The translations under genes were made by a program, and so were the position numbers. From Kiritimatiellia bacterium (GTDB lineage: Bacteria > Verrucomicrobiota > Kiritimatiellia > RFP12 > UBA1067), in contig JAEDMN010000028.1 in NCBI GenBank assembly GCA_016302985.1, forward strand, positions 1 through 19,414: a stretch of DNA of 19,414 nucleotides. Reading direction: 5' to 3'. Shown piece after piece: positions 1 to 7,076 of the stretch (position 1 is its first letter; the number at the start of each line of letters is the position of its first letter). The notes under the pieces were generated by a model that searched no databases, had not been told where the DNA came from, and saw nothing but the letters and a program-made list of their open reading frames with translations.

Positions 1-1
1 G

Positions 2-1030
2 GCGGGCATCGACCGCTTCCTCTGGAGCGCGGGCGGGAGCGCCGAGCAGGTGGCGGCGCTCGCGAAGATGGACGGCGTGCTTGTGAGCCGCTACGACGTC
101 TACCGCGACATCTACCGCCCCGAGCAGCTCCAGAAGCTCGGCTGGAAGAAGGGCACGAACACGGACGCGTGGCCGGAGGGGGCGGCGTGGGACAGCGCGA
201 ACTCGAATGACTGGCGCAAGGCGTGGGGCGTGAAGGCGAAGGACGGCACCTGGACATACTGCGGCTGCATGTGCGACGCCGTCTCGGCGAAGTTCTGCCG
301 CAAGCACGTGGGCGCCGAGCTGAAGACGCATCCGTACAACACGCGCTTCATCGACGTGACGACGGCGGCGGCGTGGGACACCTGCCACAACCCCGCGCAC
401 CCGATGACGCGGTCCGACAGCCGGCGCTACCGCATGGACCTGCTGCGCCTGCTCGGGGACGAGTTCGGGCTCGTGGTCGGCAGCGAGACGGGGCACGACG
501 CGGCGGTGCCGTACTGCGACTACTTCGAGGGCATGCTCTCGCTCTGCCACTACCGCGTGCCGGATTCGGGGCGCAACATCCAGCAGATCTGGACGAACGT
601 GCCGCCGCGCGTCGCGAAGTTCCAGGTCGGCGAGAAGTACCGGCTGCCGCTGTGGGAGCTCGTGTACCACGACTGCCTCTGCGCGCACTGGTACTGGGGC
701 GACTACAACAACAAGCTGCCGGCGCTGTGGGACAAGCGGGACCTCTTCAACGTGCTGTACGGCACGATGGGCATGTACATCTTCAACGCGAAGCAGTGGG
801 AGGCGGACAAGGCGCGCTTCGTGCGGAGCTACCGCGTGACGTCGCCCGTCGCGCGGAAGACGGGGTACAGCGAGATGACCGACCACCGGATCCTGACCGA
901 GGACCGCGCGGTGCAGCAGACCGTCTTCGCGAACGGCGTGACCGTGACGGTAAACTTCGGCGGGCAGCCGTATCGACTGCCCGCCGGGGAGGAGGTCCCC
1001 GCCGGCGGCTACCGCGCGACGGGGCTCTGA
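2..1030 (+). CDS. Probable glycoside hydrolase, C-terminal part (5' end outside window)
   Basis: The frame is open from the first bases of the window to a TGA at 1028-1030, so this is the last ~342 residues of a longer protein. The GTG at 50 lies inside the frame and has no ribosome binding site. The fragment is rich in Trp, Tyr, His and Cys. It contains an RRYRMDLLRLLGDEFGL segment followed by VVGSETGHDAAVPYCDYFEG, then PLWELVYHDCLCAHWYWGDYNNK. It ends in a small beta-rich tail (QQTVFANGVTVTVNFGG). This arrangement, a barrel end with acidic residues followed by a beta-sandwich tail, resembles large polysaccharide-degrading glycoside hydrolases, perhaps the GH101/GH129 type. That family assignment is from memory of motifs and is uncertain. 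No signal peptide can be judged because the start is missing. It converges on dapL with 15 bases between the stop codons and no visible terminator. Confidence 0.6.
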   Translation, partial: AGIDRFLWSAGGSAEQVAALAKMDGVLVSRYDVYRDIYRPEQLQKLGWKKGTNTDAWPEGAAWDSANSNDWRKAWGVKAKDGTWTYCGCMCDAVSAKFCRKHVGAELKTHPYNTRFIDVTTAAAWDTCHNPAHPMTRSDSRRYRMDLLRLLGDEFGLVVGSETGHDAAVPYCDYFEGMLSLCHYRVPDSGRNIQQIWTNVPPRVAKFQVGEKYRLPLWELVYHDCLCAHWYWGDYNNKLPALWDKRDLFNVLYGTMGMYIFNAKQWEADKARFVRSYRVTSPVARKTGYSEMTDHRILTEDRAVQQTVFANGVTVTVNFGGQPYRLPAGEEVPAGGYRATGL

Positions 1031-1045
1031 TCTGGAAGGCGCGGC

Positions 1046-2275
1046 CTAGCCGAGCACCTTCGCGAGGCGCTGGACGGCCTCCTCGACGTTCGCGCGGCTG
1101 TTGAAGGCCGAGATGCGGATGTAGCCCTGGCCGTCCTTGCCGAAGCCGGCGCCCGGCGTCGTGACCACGTTCGCCTCCTTGAGGAGCTTGTCGAAGAAGA
1201 CCCAGGAGTCGCCCTTGACGTTGACCCACAGGTACGGCGAGTTCTCGCCGCCCGTGACGTCGTAGCCGAGCTTCACGAGGGCGTCCTTGACGATCTTCGC
1301 GTTCTCGAGGTAGAAGTCGATCGTCGCCTTCGTCTGGGCCTTGCCCTCGTCGGAGTAGATCGCCTCGGCGCCGCGCTGGGTGATGTAGCTGGCGCCGTTG
1401 AACTTCGTCGTCTGGCGGCGGGTCCAGAAGGGACGCAGCTCGACCGGCGTGCCGTCCGCCTTGTAGCCGGCGAGGCCCTTGGGAACGACCGTGTAGCCGC
1501 AGCGGACGCCGGTGAAGCCGGCGGTCTTGGAGTAGCTGCGGAACTCGATCGCGCAGTCGCGGGCGCCCGCGCACTCGTAGATCGAGTGGGGGATGCCCGG
1601 CGTGCGGATGAAGGCCTCGTAGGCGGCGTCGAAGAGGACCAGCGCCTTGTTGGCCTTCGCCCAGTCGACCCACTCCTGGAGCTGGGCCTTCGTGGCGACG
1701 GCGCCCGTGGGGTTGTTCGGGTAGCAGAGGTAGACGACGTCGACGGGGGCCTTGAGGCAGGAGGGGGCGGGCACGTAGCCGTTCTCGGCCGTGCAGTCGA
1801 GGTAGACGAGGTTGCCGTAGCGGCCGTCGACGTTGGCGCCCGTGCGGCCGGCCATGACGTTCGTGTCCACGTAGACGGGGTAGACGGGGTCGCCGACGGC
1901 GATCTTCACGTCCGGCCCGAAGAGCTCCTGGATGTTGCCGCAGTCGCACTTGGCGCCGTCCGAGATGAAGATCTCGTCCGCCGCGATGTCGATGCCGCGG
2001 TCCTGGAAGTCGTTCTTCGCGACCGCCTCGCGCAGGAAGGCGTAGCCCTGCTCGGGACCATAGCCGTAGAAGCGTTCGCGCGTGGCGAGGTCGTCGACGG
2101 CCTTGTGCATCGCCGCGATCACGGCGGGGGCGAGCGGTTCCGTGACGTCGCCGATGCCGAGGCGGATGATCTTCGCCCCGGGGTTGGCCTCCTGGTGGGC
2201 CTTGACGCGGTGGGCGATTTCGGTGAAGAGGTAGCTGGCCTGGATCTTCAGGTAGTTTTCGTTGACTTGGATCAT
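1046..2275 (-). CDS. dapL: L,L-diaminopimelate aminotransferase
   Basis: The 409-residue product matches the usual length of this PLP-dependent fold-type I aminotransferase. It converts tetrahydrodipicolinate directly to L,L-diaminopimelate using glutamate, bypassing the DapD/C/E steps of lysine and peptidoglycan precursor synthesis. The N-terminus MIQVNENYLKIQASYLFTEIA, the LGIGDVTEPL segment, GYGPEQGY, SDGAKCDCGNIQELFG and CYPNNPTGA are characteristic. The PLP lysine is K250 in SYSKTAGFTGVRCGY, and the C-terminal arginine lies in GYIRISAF. The start ATG is preceded by an AGGAAAGGA purine tract about 11 bases upstream. The gene is monocistronic, with its own promoter, and is divergent from the zinc-ribbon gene at 2421. 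DapL is typical of Chlamydiae, Verrucomicrobia, Lentisphaerae, spirochaetes and plants, which supports a PVC host. Confidence 0.95.
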   Translation of the reverse strand: MIQVNENYLKIQASYLFTEIAHRVKAHQEANPGAKIIRLGIGDVTEPLAPAVIAAMHKAVDDLATRERFYGYGPEQGYAFLREAVAKNDFQDRGIDIAADEIFISDGAKCDCGNIQELFGPDVKIAVGDPVYPVYVDTNVMAGRTGANVDGRYGNLVYLDCTAENGYVPAPSCLKAPVDVVYLCYPNNPTGAVATKAQLQEWVDWAKANKALVLFDAAYEAFIRTPGIPHSIYECAGARDCAIEFRSYSKTAGFTGVRCGYTVVPKGLAGYKADGTPVELRPFWTRRQTTKFNGASYITQRGAEAIYSDEGKAQTKATIDFYLENAKIVKDALVKLGYDVTGGENSPYLWVNVKGDSWVFFDKLLKEANVVTTPGAGFGKDGQGYIRISAFNSRANVEEAVQRLAKVLG

Positions 2276-2313
2276 CTGGATGCCATTCCTTTCCTGGCGG
2301 ATTTGCAGGACGT

Positions 2314-2342
2314 ATTATAGCATCTGCCTCCCCCCGTGTCTA
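2314..2342 (-). promoter_or_regulatory. Sigma70-type promoter of dapL
   Basis: On the minus strand, TAGACA (2337-2342) lies 17 bases from TATAAT (2314-2319). The -10 is preceded by TGC, forming an extended -10. Its -35 box directly abuts the -35 box of the opposing promoter. Confidence 0.75.
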
Positions 2343-2371
2343 TTGACGAGCGCCCATGGATTCGGTAGAAT
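2343..2371 (+). promoter_or_regulatory. Sigma70-type promoter of the zinc-ribbon/rnpB unit
   Basis: TTGACG (2343-2348), a 17-base spacer and TAGAAT (2366-2371) give a good sigma70 match. The predicted start is near 2378, leaving a leader of about 43 bases before the GTG at 2421. Confidence 0.75.
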
Positions 2372-2420
2372 ATCCGTCTGTTTTTCCGACGAGGCAGAGA
2401 GTTTACGATAGGAGTAACCG

Positions 2421-3161
2421 GTGAACGTGATAGAGATGCTGTTGGAGCTTCAGGACGTGGACGGGCTCATCCGCGAGCTTGAGCGCGAGGAGAAGGACAT
2501 CCCGCAGCTCAAGGCCAAGGAGAACGCGCGTCTCGCCGGCGTCAACGCCGAGCTGGAGATCGCGCGCAGCCAGCTGGACGCGATGCAGAAGCGCATCCAG
2601 GACGAGGAGGCCGAGGCGGCCTCCCTGCGCGAGAAGCTGGCGGTGCTCCGCAATTCCCAGAGCGCGACGGCGACGAAGCGCGAGGTCGAGCAGACGTTCA
2701 TCCAGATGGAGTCGCTCGAACACGACGCCGACGGCGCGGAGAACCGCGCGATGGCGCTGCAGGCCGACGAGATCCCGGCCCTCGAGGCGCGCGTCCGCGA
2801 GGCCGAGGACAAGGTCACCGAGGCGAAGGGCGGCGTCAGCGGGGAGGTCGACGACCTCGACGCGCGCCTGGCCGACGTCAAGGCCCAGCTGGAGAGCCTG
2901 TACGCCGAACGCGTGCAGAAGGCGAACGCGGTCAAGGCCGCGGATCCGGGCTTCCTGCTCTACTACGAGCGCCTCAGCACGAAGCGCTGGCCGGTCGTGG
3001 TCGCGATCAGCGAGGACGGCGTGTGCGACGGCTGCCACATGAAGCAGCCCCCGTACGTCTCGCAGATCGTGCAGCACAACAGCGCCAGCGCGAAGGTCGG
3101 CGGCGGCCGGATGGAACGTGCCGTCTGCACGATGTGCGGGCGCCTGCTGTACGGCAACTGA
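2421..3161 (+). CDS. Coiled-coil C4-type zinc-ribbon protein (DUF164/zf-RING_7 family)
   Basis: The 246-residue protein has a long, charged coiled coil (about residues 5-180, heptad-like Leu/Ala/Glu/Arg) and a C-terminal zinc ribbon. The ribbon cysteines are C202 and C205 (CDGCHMKQPP) and C236 and C239 (CTMCGRLLY). This is the architecture of the family that includes chlamydial CdsZ. The molecular role is poorly known, and proposals include nucleic-acid binding and secretion or chaperone roles. The GTG start is chosen because ATAGGAG ends 6 bases upstream and because MNVIEMLLELQDVD is the usual family N-terminus. The RNase P RNA begins about 20 bases after the stop, so the two may share a transcript. 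No secretion signal or membrane segment is seen. Confidence 0.88.
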   Translation: MNVIEMLLELQDVDGLIRELEREEKDIPQLKAKENARLAGVNAELEIARSQLDAMQKRIQDEEAEAASLREKLAVLRNSQSATATKREVEQTFIQMESLEHDADGAENRAMALQADEIPALEARVREAEDKVTEAKGGVSGEVDDLDARLADVKAQLESLYAERVQKANAVKAADPGFLLYYERLSTKRWPVVVAISEDGVCDGCHMKQPPYVSQIVQHNSASAKVGGGRMERAVCTMCGRLLYGN

Positions 3162-3181
3162 TGGTTCTTTGACTTCGATTT

Positions 3182-3617
3182 CTTCGGCGGTTCCCCGCGT
3201 GTGACCGGTCGCGCCCGCAAGGGTGAGGAAAGTCCGGACTCCGCAGGGTGGAGGACCCGGTCGTCAAGGCCGGGAGCGCGGCGGCAAGCGCCGCGTATGG
3301 AAAGCGTCACAGAGAACAGACCGCCTTCCGGAGCGTCCGCGCAAGCGGGCGCGAAGGGGGGCAAGGGTGAAAGGGCGGTGTAAGAGACCACCGGGGCCGC
3401 GCGAGAGCGCGCCCGCACGACAAGCCCTCCTCGGAGCAAGATCAAATAGGGGACCGACGGGCGACCCGTCCGGTCCGCGCAGGGCCTCTCGCCGCGACGG
3501 CTTCAGCCGTCCGGCCACGGCGCAGCGCGGTGAAGTCCCGGGTTGATTGCGTTAGATGAATGATCGGACCCGCAAGGGGAACAGAATCTGGCTTATTCGC
3601 CGCGGGGACCGCCGAAG
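3182..3617 (+). ncRNA. rnpB: RNase P RNA (bacterial type A-like)
   Basis: This is the catalytic RNA that removes 5' leaders from pre-tRNAs. The conserved blocks occur in order: GAGGAAAGTCCGGAC (from 3225), ACAGAGAACAGACCGCC (from 3310), GGGCAAGGGTGAAAGGG (3359-3375) followed by GTAAGAG, AGCAAGATCAAATAGGGG (from about 3436), and TTAGATGAATGATCGGACC...ACAGAATCTGGCTTAT (about 3553-3597). The ends are set by a long P1 helix: CTTCGGCGGTTCCCCGCG (3182-3199) pairs with CGCGGGGACCGCCGAAG (3601-3617) with one bulged base. The exact termini may differ by a few bases, since pairing can continue outward. There is no clear promoter directly upstream, so it may be processed from the zinc-ribbon gene transcript. 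Confidence 0.95.
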
Positions 3618-3631
3618 AATCTTCTGCATGC

Positions 3632-3674
3632 CGAAGGTTGAACGTTGAAGACGGACGTTCAACCTTCGTGTTTT
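3632..3674 (+). terminator. Strong intrinsic terminator after RNase P RNA
   Basis: A perfect 14-bp stem, CGAAGGTTGAACGT (3632-3645) with ACGTTCAACCTTCG (3655-3668), closes a 9-base loop and is followed by TGTTTT. It ends only 29 bases before the cmk start codon, so cmk needs read-through or an unseen promoter. Confidence 0.85.
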
Positions 3675-3703
3675 ACGAACGACGTTCTAGAAGGAGACTG
3701 GAC

Positions 3704-4378
3704 ATGGCGAAGGTGATTGCAATCGACGGACCGAGCGGTTCGGGCAAGAGCTCGACGTCGCGCCGCGTGGCGGACAGGCTGGGCTTTCTGCATGTCGATT
3801 CGGGGGCGCTCTACCGGATCATGACGTGGCAGTGCCTGGCGCGCGGCGTCGACACGACCGACCCCGCGGCCGTCGCGGCCTGCGCGGAGTCGGTCGGGGT
3901 CGAGTGCCGTCCCGAGGGCGGCGCGATCGCGTACTATGTGGAGGGCGAGGCGCCGGGCAACCGCATCCGCACGCCGGAGATCAACGCCCACGCGTCCCAT
4001 GTCGCGACGGTGAAGGCCGTGCGCGACCGCGTGACGGCGATCCTGCGCGGCATGACGGCGCAGGGCGACCTCGTCGTCGAGGGGCGCGACATCACGACGG
4101 CGGTCTTTCCCGACTCGCCCGCGCGCTTCTACCTCACGGCGTCCGCCGAGGCGCGCGCGCTGCGCCGCCAGCGCGAGGAGGTCGCGAAGGGGATCGCCAA
4201 CCAGAGCGCGGAGGCCGTGAAGGCCTCGCTGCTCGCGCGCGACGCCATCGACTCCACGCGCAAGTACGCGCCGCTGAAGAAGGCGGACGGCGCGCTGGAG
4301 ATCGACTCCACGGAGCTGACGCTCGACCAGGTCGTCGAGACCGTCCTCGCCGCGCTGCCGCCGGACTGGAAGAAATGA
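3704..4378 (+). CDS. cmk: (d)CMP kinase
   Basis: Cytidylate kinase phosphorylates CMP and dCMP with ATP in pyrimidine nucleotide recycling in the cytosol. The 224-residue length is typical. The P-loop is GPSGSGKSS (residues 9-17, K15), followed by HVDSGALYR, the family signature for nucleotide binding. Later blocks are LVVEGRDITTAVFPDSPARFYLTAS, ALRRQ and the lid-type segment RDAIDSTRKYAPLKKADGALEIDST. The ATG at 3704 is chosen because AAGGAG (3691-3696) lies 7 bases upstream and because MAKVIAIDGPSGSGKSS is the expected N-terminus. The frame is open further upstream, but that stretch overlaps RNase P RNA and its terminator. The stop overlaps the next start (ATGA), implying translational coupling to the HAD gene. 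Confidence 0.96.
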   Translation: MAKVIAIDGPSGSGKSSTSRRVADRLGFLHVDSGALYRIMTWQCLARGVDTTDPAAVAACAESVGVECRPEGGAIAYYVEGEAPGNRIRTPEINAHASHVATVKAVRDRVTAILRGMTAQGDLVVEGRDITTAVFPDSPARFYLTASAEARALRRQREEVAKGIANQSAEAVKASLLARDAIDSTRKYAPLKKADGALEIDSTELTLDQVVETVLAALPPDWKK

Positions 4379-4986
4379 GTTTCGTCGAGGGCTGGCTCGC
4401 GCGCGCCGCGCAGGTGGACGGCGTCGTCTTCGACTTCGGCGGCGTGATCTCCGTCTCCCCGCGCGAAGGCTGGAGCCTCTATCCGTTCTGCGCGGCGCGG
4501 GGCGTCGGCCGCGCGGCGGTCGACGCCGGCTGGGCGCGGTACCGCCATCTGTGGGACGGCGGCTTCATCTCCTTCGAGGAGATGTACCGCCGCATGTTCG
4601 CGGACGCGGGCGTCGGGATCTCGGACGCGGACCTGGCGGAGCTCTGGGAGATCGACGCCGTCGCGTGGATCCGCGACCTGCGCGCGGACACGCTGGAGCT
4701 GATGCGCGCGCTGAAGGCGCGCGGCCGCCGGATCGGGATCCTGACGAACATGTCGCCCGACTTCCACGAGCGGCTCTTCGTGCCGCGTGCGGCCGCGTAC
4801 CGCGCGCTGGCGGACGCGGAGGTGGTGTCCGGGCTGGAGCGGCTCTACAAGCCGGAGCGGCCGATCTACGACCTCATGGCGCGTCGCATGGGCCTGCCGC
4901 CGGGGCGGCTGCTGTTCGTCGACGACACGCCGGCGAACGTCGAGGCCGCGCGCGGCTACGGCTGGCAGGCGGAAGTCTACCGCTGA
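4375..4986 (+). CDS. HAD-superfamily phosphatase, subfamily IA (YihX-like)
   Basis: The 203-residue protein has the four HAD motifs. Motif I is VVFDFGGVI, with nucleophile D20. The second acidic position is Gly, as in the DxGGV group that includes YihX-like sugar-phosphate phosphatases. Motif II is ILTNMSP, motif III is the Lys of LYKPERPIYDLM, and motif IV is LLFVDDTPANVEAARGYGW. A helical cap occupies roughly residues 35-105. A phosphomonoesterase acting on a small sugar phosphate or nucleotide is likely; the substrate cannot be read from the sequence. The start ATG overlaps the cmk stop by 4 bases with no separate strong ribosome binding site, so expression probably depends on cmk translation. 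It converges on the nuclease gene with only 6 bases between stop codons. Confidence 0.87.
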   Translation: MSFVEGWLARAAQVDGVVFDFGGVISVSPREGWSLYPFCAARGVGRAAVDAGWARYRHLWDGGFISFEEMYRRMFADAGVGISDADLAELWEIDAVAWIRDLRADTLELMRALKARGRRIGILTNMSPDFHERLFVPRAAAYRALADAEVVSGLERLYKPERPIYDLMARRMGLPPGRLLFVDDTPANVEAARGYGWQAEVYR

Positions 4987-4992
4987 GCGCCG

Positions 4993-6069
4993 TCAGACGA
5001 AGCGGAGCATGATCAGCTTGAAGAGGTCGACGAACCGCACGGGCCAGAGGCGCGTGGGGACGTCCGCCTCGAGCGACATCTGCAGGCTCTTCTGCATGTC
5101 GGGGAAGAAGTTGAGCCCCGTGCGGCGCTCGAGTTCGTCCACGGAGACGATGGCGTGCGACGGCCAGGTCCAGCGCTTGAACCGGCGGCCCTCGTCGCGC
5201 CAGCTGGCGCGCGGCTGGCCGAGGTCGACGGCGAGGACGCGCACCGCGTCCTCCGTCTGCGCGGCGATCACCATGTAGAAGTTCTCGGGCACGTCGATGT
5301 CCGTCTTGCCGAGGCGGTGGGTGCCCGGGGCGTCCATCGGCGTGTAGCATCCGGCGACGACCCAGATTTCGCCGTACTTCTGCGTCCAGAGGTCGGCGAT
5401 GCGCTGCTCCATTTCGCGCCAGGGGCCGCGGTTCAGGGACGGGCGCTGGGGCGCGATGTTCGACATCTGGAACGTCTTGCGCTGGGCTTCGGGGCCGAAG
5501 CGCGTCGCGATGGCGCGGTTCGGGGCCATGTGCCCGCGGTCGTAGCCGGTGTCCTTGTAGTCGGCCGGCCTGGGCGCGGCCGGCGCGTTGCGGTCCATCA
5601 GGAAGCCGGGCCGGCGGCCCGGGTCGGCGCGGCCCTCCTTCGGGACGTGGTAGCCGACCCAGACGGGGTGCCGGAGGGAGGGCGACCAGCCGATCTGGAA
5701 TTCGCCGCGGTCGAGGCGCACGACGTCCGTCGGGCAGGGGGGGCCTTCGCGGACGGGGGCGCCGGCGAAGAAGACCATGCCGGCGGGGGCTTCGTCGTCG
5801 GGCGTGTTGACGGCGTCGCGGCCGGTCCAGCCCAGCGCGTCCGTCAGGAAGGCCGTCGGGTCGCCAAAGGCCTCGAGGGGCGCGGTCAGGAAGCCGTCGT
5901 GCGCCGCGAGCCAGTCCGCGGGGTGGTGCACGTAGAAATTTCCGGCGAGGCAGAGCAGGAGGCACGCAAGGGCGGACAGGGCCGCGGCGACGCGCGCCCA
6001 GAAGCGCAGGTCGTGGCCGGCGTTCTTCTGCGTCTTCTTCTTGGCGGGGCTTTTCTTCTTGGCGGGCAT
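4993..6069 (-). CDS. Membrane-anchored DNA/RNA non-specific endonuclease (NUC1/EndA family)
   Basis: From the ATG at 6069 the protein has 358 residues. It starts with a Lys-rich cytosolic tail (MPAKKKSPAKKKTQKK-like), then one membrane helix (about residues 22-43), a linker, and a beta-beta-alpha-metal nuclease domain (about 110-345). The signature DRGHMAPN (residues 177-184, general base H180) and the metal-ligand Asn in MSNIAPQ (N204) are intact, so it should be active. The topology predicts the nuclease domain outside the cytoplasmic membrane, consistent with degrading external or periplasmic nucleic acid. An in-frame ATG at 6120 would add 17 residues and overlap the upstream gene. Neither start has a clear ribosome binding site; I prefer 6069 because it avoids the overlap. 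It is last in a three-gene minus-strand run. Confidence 0.88.
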   Translation of the reverse strand: MPAKKKSPAKKKTQKNAGHDLRFWARVAAALSALACLLLCLAGNFYVHHPADWLAAHDGFLTAPLEAFGDPTAFLTDALGWTGRDAVNTPDDEAPAGMVFFAGAPVREGPPCPTDVVRLDRGEFQIGWSPSLRHPVWVGYHVPKEGRADPGRRPGFLMDRNAPAAPRPADYKDTGYDRGHMAPNRAIATRFGPEAQRKTFQMSNIAPQRPSLNRGPWREMEQRIADLWTQKYGEIWVVAGCYTPMDAPGTHRLGKTDIDVPENFYMVIAAQTEDAVRVLAVDLGQPRASWRDEGRRFKRWTWPSHAIVSVDELERRTGLNFFPDMQKSLQMSLEADVPTRLWPVRFVDLFKLIMLRFV

Positions 6070-6091
6070 GGCCGGTTGGGATTGATGGGCC

Positions 6092-6748
6092 TCAGGTCTC
6101 GGCGCGGGGGCGGAGGACATAGGCGTAGACGTGTTCGATGGCGAGGGCGAATTCGCCGAAGGTGAAGGCCTCGGGCACCAGTTCCGCGTGGGGATCGGGG
6201 ATGACCGTGACGCGCGCGCGCGGGAGGCCGCCGCCGAAGCGGCCGAACGTCTCGTCGTCCGGCAGGATCACGGCGCCGGCGTGGCGGAAGGCGTCCCGTT
6301 CGAGCGCGCGGGCGACGGCCGCGCGGGGGCCCCGGAAGAACCCGGGCGTGGAAAGGGGCGTGTGGAACTCGGCGACGTAGGGGCGGCGCCGCAGGAGCGT
6401 GCGCGCCAGCGCGCGCGCGACGATGGCGCCGTCGTTCATGCCGTGCAGGACGATGTAGTCGCGGCGCGAGGCGAGCGCGTAGGCGCGGAAGTACATCAGG
6501 AGCCCGGCGACGAAGCGCCGCAGGGACGGCCGGTCCGGCGGGCTGGCGCAGCCCGGCAGGTCGAAGACCTTGAAGACGCGCGCCGTGGGCGCGAGGCCTG
6601 CGGAGAGGAGGGGGGAAACGCGGGGCACCAGCACGTCCACGAGATTCCCCTGCGCCAGGAGGGTGTTCACCGTGTCCTGGATGCGGAGGATCTCCTGCGT
6701 GTCCGCGTGTGCACGCGTGGAGGCGACGATCAGGATGGCCGTCGGCAT
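6092..6748 (-). CDS. Half-length GT4-like glycosyltransferase (N-terminal domain only)
   Basis: The 218-residue product begins MPTAILIVASTRAHADTQEILRI and continues through alternating beta/alpha segments. These include DVLVPRVSPLLSAG, YIVLHGMNDGAIVARALART, PYVAEFHTPLST, AGAVILPDDETFGRFGGG and VTVIPDPH, the typical layout of the N-terminal Rossmann domain of GT-B glycosyltransferases. The C-terminal nucleotide-sugar-binding domain with its E-x7-E motif is absent. The gene ends cleanly after a short tail, FGEFALAIEHVYAYVLRPRAET. It could be a stand-alone acceptor-binding subunit, a degraded transferase or a different Rossmann protein. The start ATG is 10 bases after the zinc-ribbon gene stop, and the stop lies 22 bases before the preferred nuclease start. 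The three genes therefore look like one operon. Confidence 0.65.
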   Translation of the reverse strand: MPTAILIVASTRAHADTQEILRIQDTVNTLLAQGNLVDVLVPRVSPLLSAGLAPTARVFKVFDLPGCASPPDRPSLRRFVAGLLMYFRAYALASRRDYIVLHGMNDGAIVARALARTLLRRRPYVAEFHTPLSTPGFFRGPRAAVARALERDAFRHAGAVILPDDETFGRFGGGLPRARVTVIPDPHAELVPEAFTFGEFALAIEHVYAYVLRPRAET

Positions 6749-6758
6749 GGCCGCGGGC

Positions 6759-6983
6759 TCAGAGGTCTCCGAGCTCGATGCGGATGGTGCGGGACTTCAT
6801 CGCGTCGACCTGCGACTGCGAGGAGGAGGCGTTGGCGACCTGTTCGTCGTCGGGGGGCATCACCACGAGGCGGGCGCCGCAGGAGGGGCATTCGACCGTC
6901 TGGCCGATGAGGTCGCGCGGGGCTTCGAGCTCCTGGCTGCAGGACACACACACGAACGACACGAAGCTATTATCGTCTGCCAT
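6759..6983 (-). CDS. Small zinc-ribbon protein
   Basis: This 74-residue protein has a single C-x2-C-x16-C-x2-C ribbon (C12, C15, C32, C35: CVSCSQEL...CPSCGARL). A low-complexity Asp/Ser/Gln linker follows, then a short tail TIRIELGDL. Many PVC bacteria carry similar small ribbons with the Gly-x-x-Val-x-Cys-Pro spacing; the function is unknown. The start is supported by GGAG 6 bases upstream of the ATG. It is the first gene of the minus-strand group with the half glycosyltransferase and the nuclease, with a candidate promoter at 7043-7071. Confidence 0.8.
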   Translation of the reverse strand: MADDNSFVSFVCVSCSQELEAPRDLIGQTVECPSCGARLVVMPPDDEQVANASSSQSQVDAMKSRTIRIELGDL

Positions 6984-7042
6984 ACTTGACTCCGGGGAAA
7001 ATGACCGCTCAGGCCTTTGGTGGGCTTTGCAATTTCAGGGAT

Positions 7043-7071
7043 AGAATACTCCAAAGGCCGACGGAAATCAA
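7043..7071 (-). promoter_or_regulatory. Candidate sigma70 promoter for the zinc-ribbon/glycosyltransferase/nuclease operon
   Basis: On the minus strand, TTGATT (7066-7071) is 17 bases from TATTCT (7043-7048). It lies directly after the Gfo/Idh stop codon. The predicted leader is about 53 bases. The -10 is weaker than others in the window. Confidence 0.5.
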
Positions 7072-7076
7072 GCGGG

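Noticed and set aside
2421..3161. Reading the long coiled coil as an SMC or RecN fragment
   Set aside because: No Walker motifs are present. The four-cysteine C-terminal ribbon and the length match the DUF164 zinc-ribbon family.
3560..3703. An N-terminal extension of cmk starting at 3560
   Set aside because: It would translate the end of RNase P RNA and its terminator. The ATG at 3704 has a good ribosome binding site and the conserved N-terminus.
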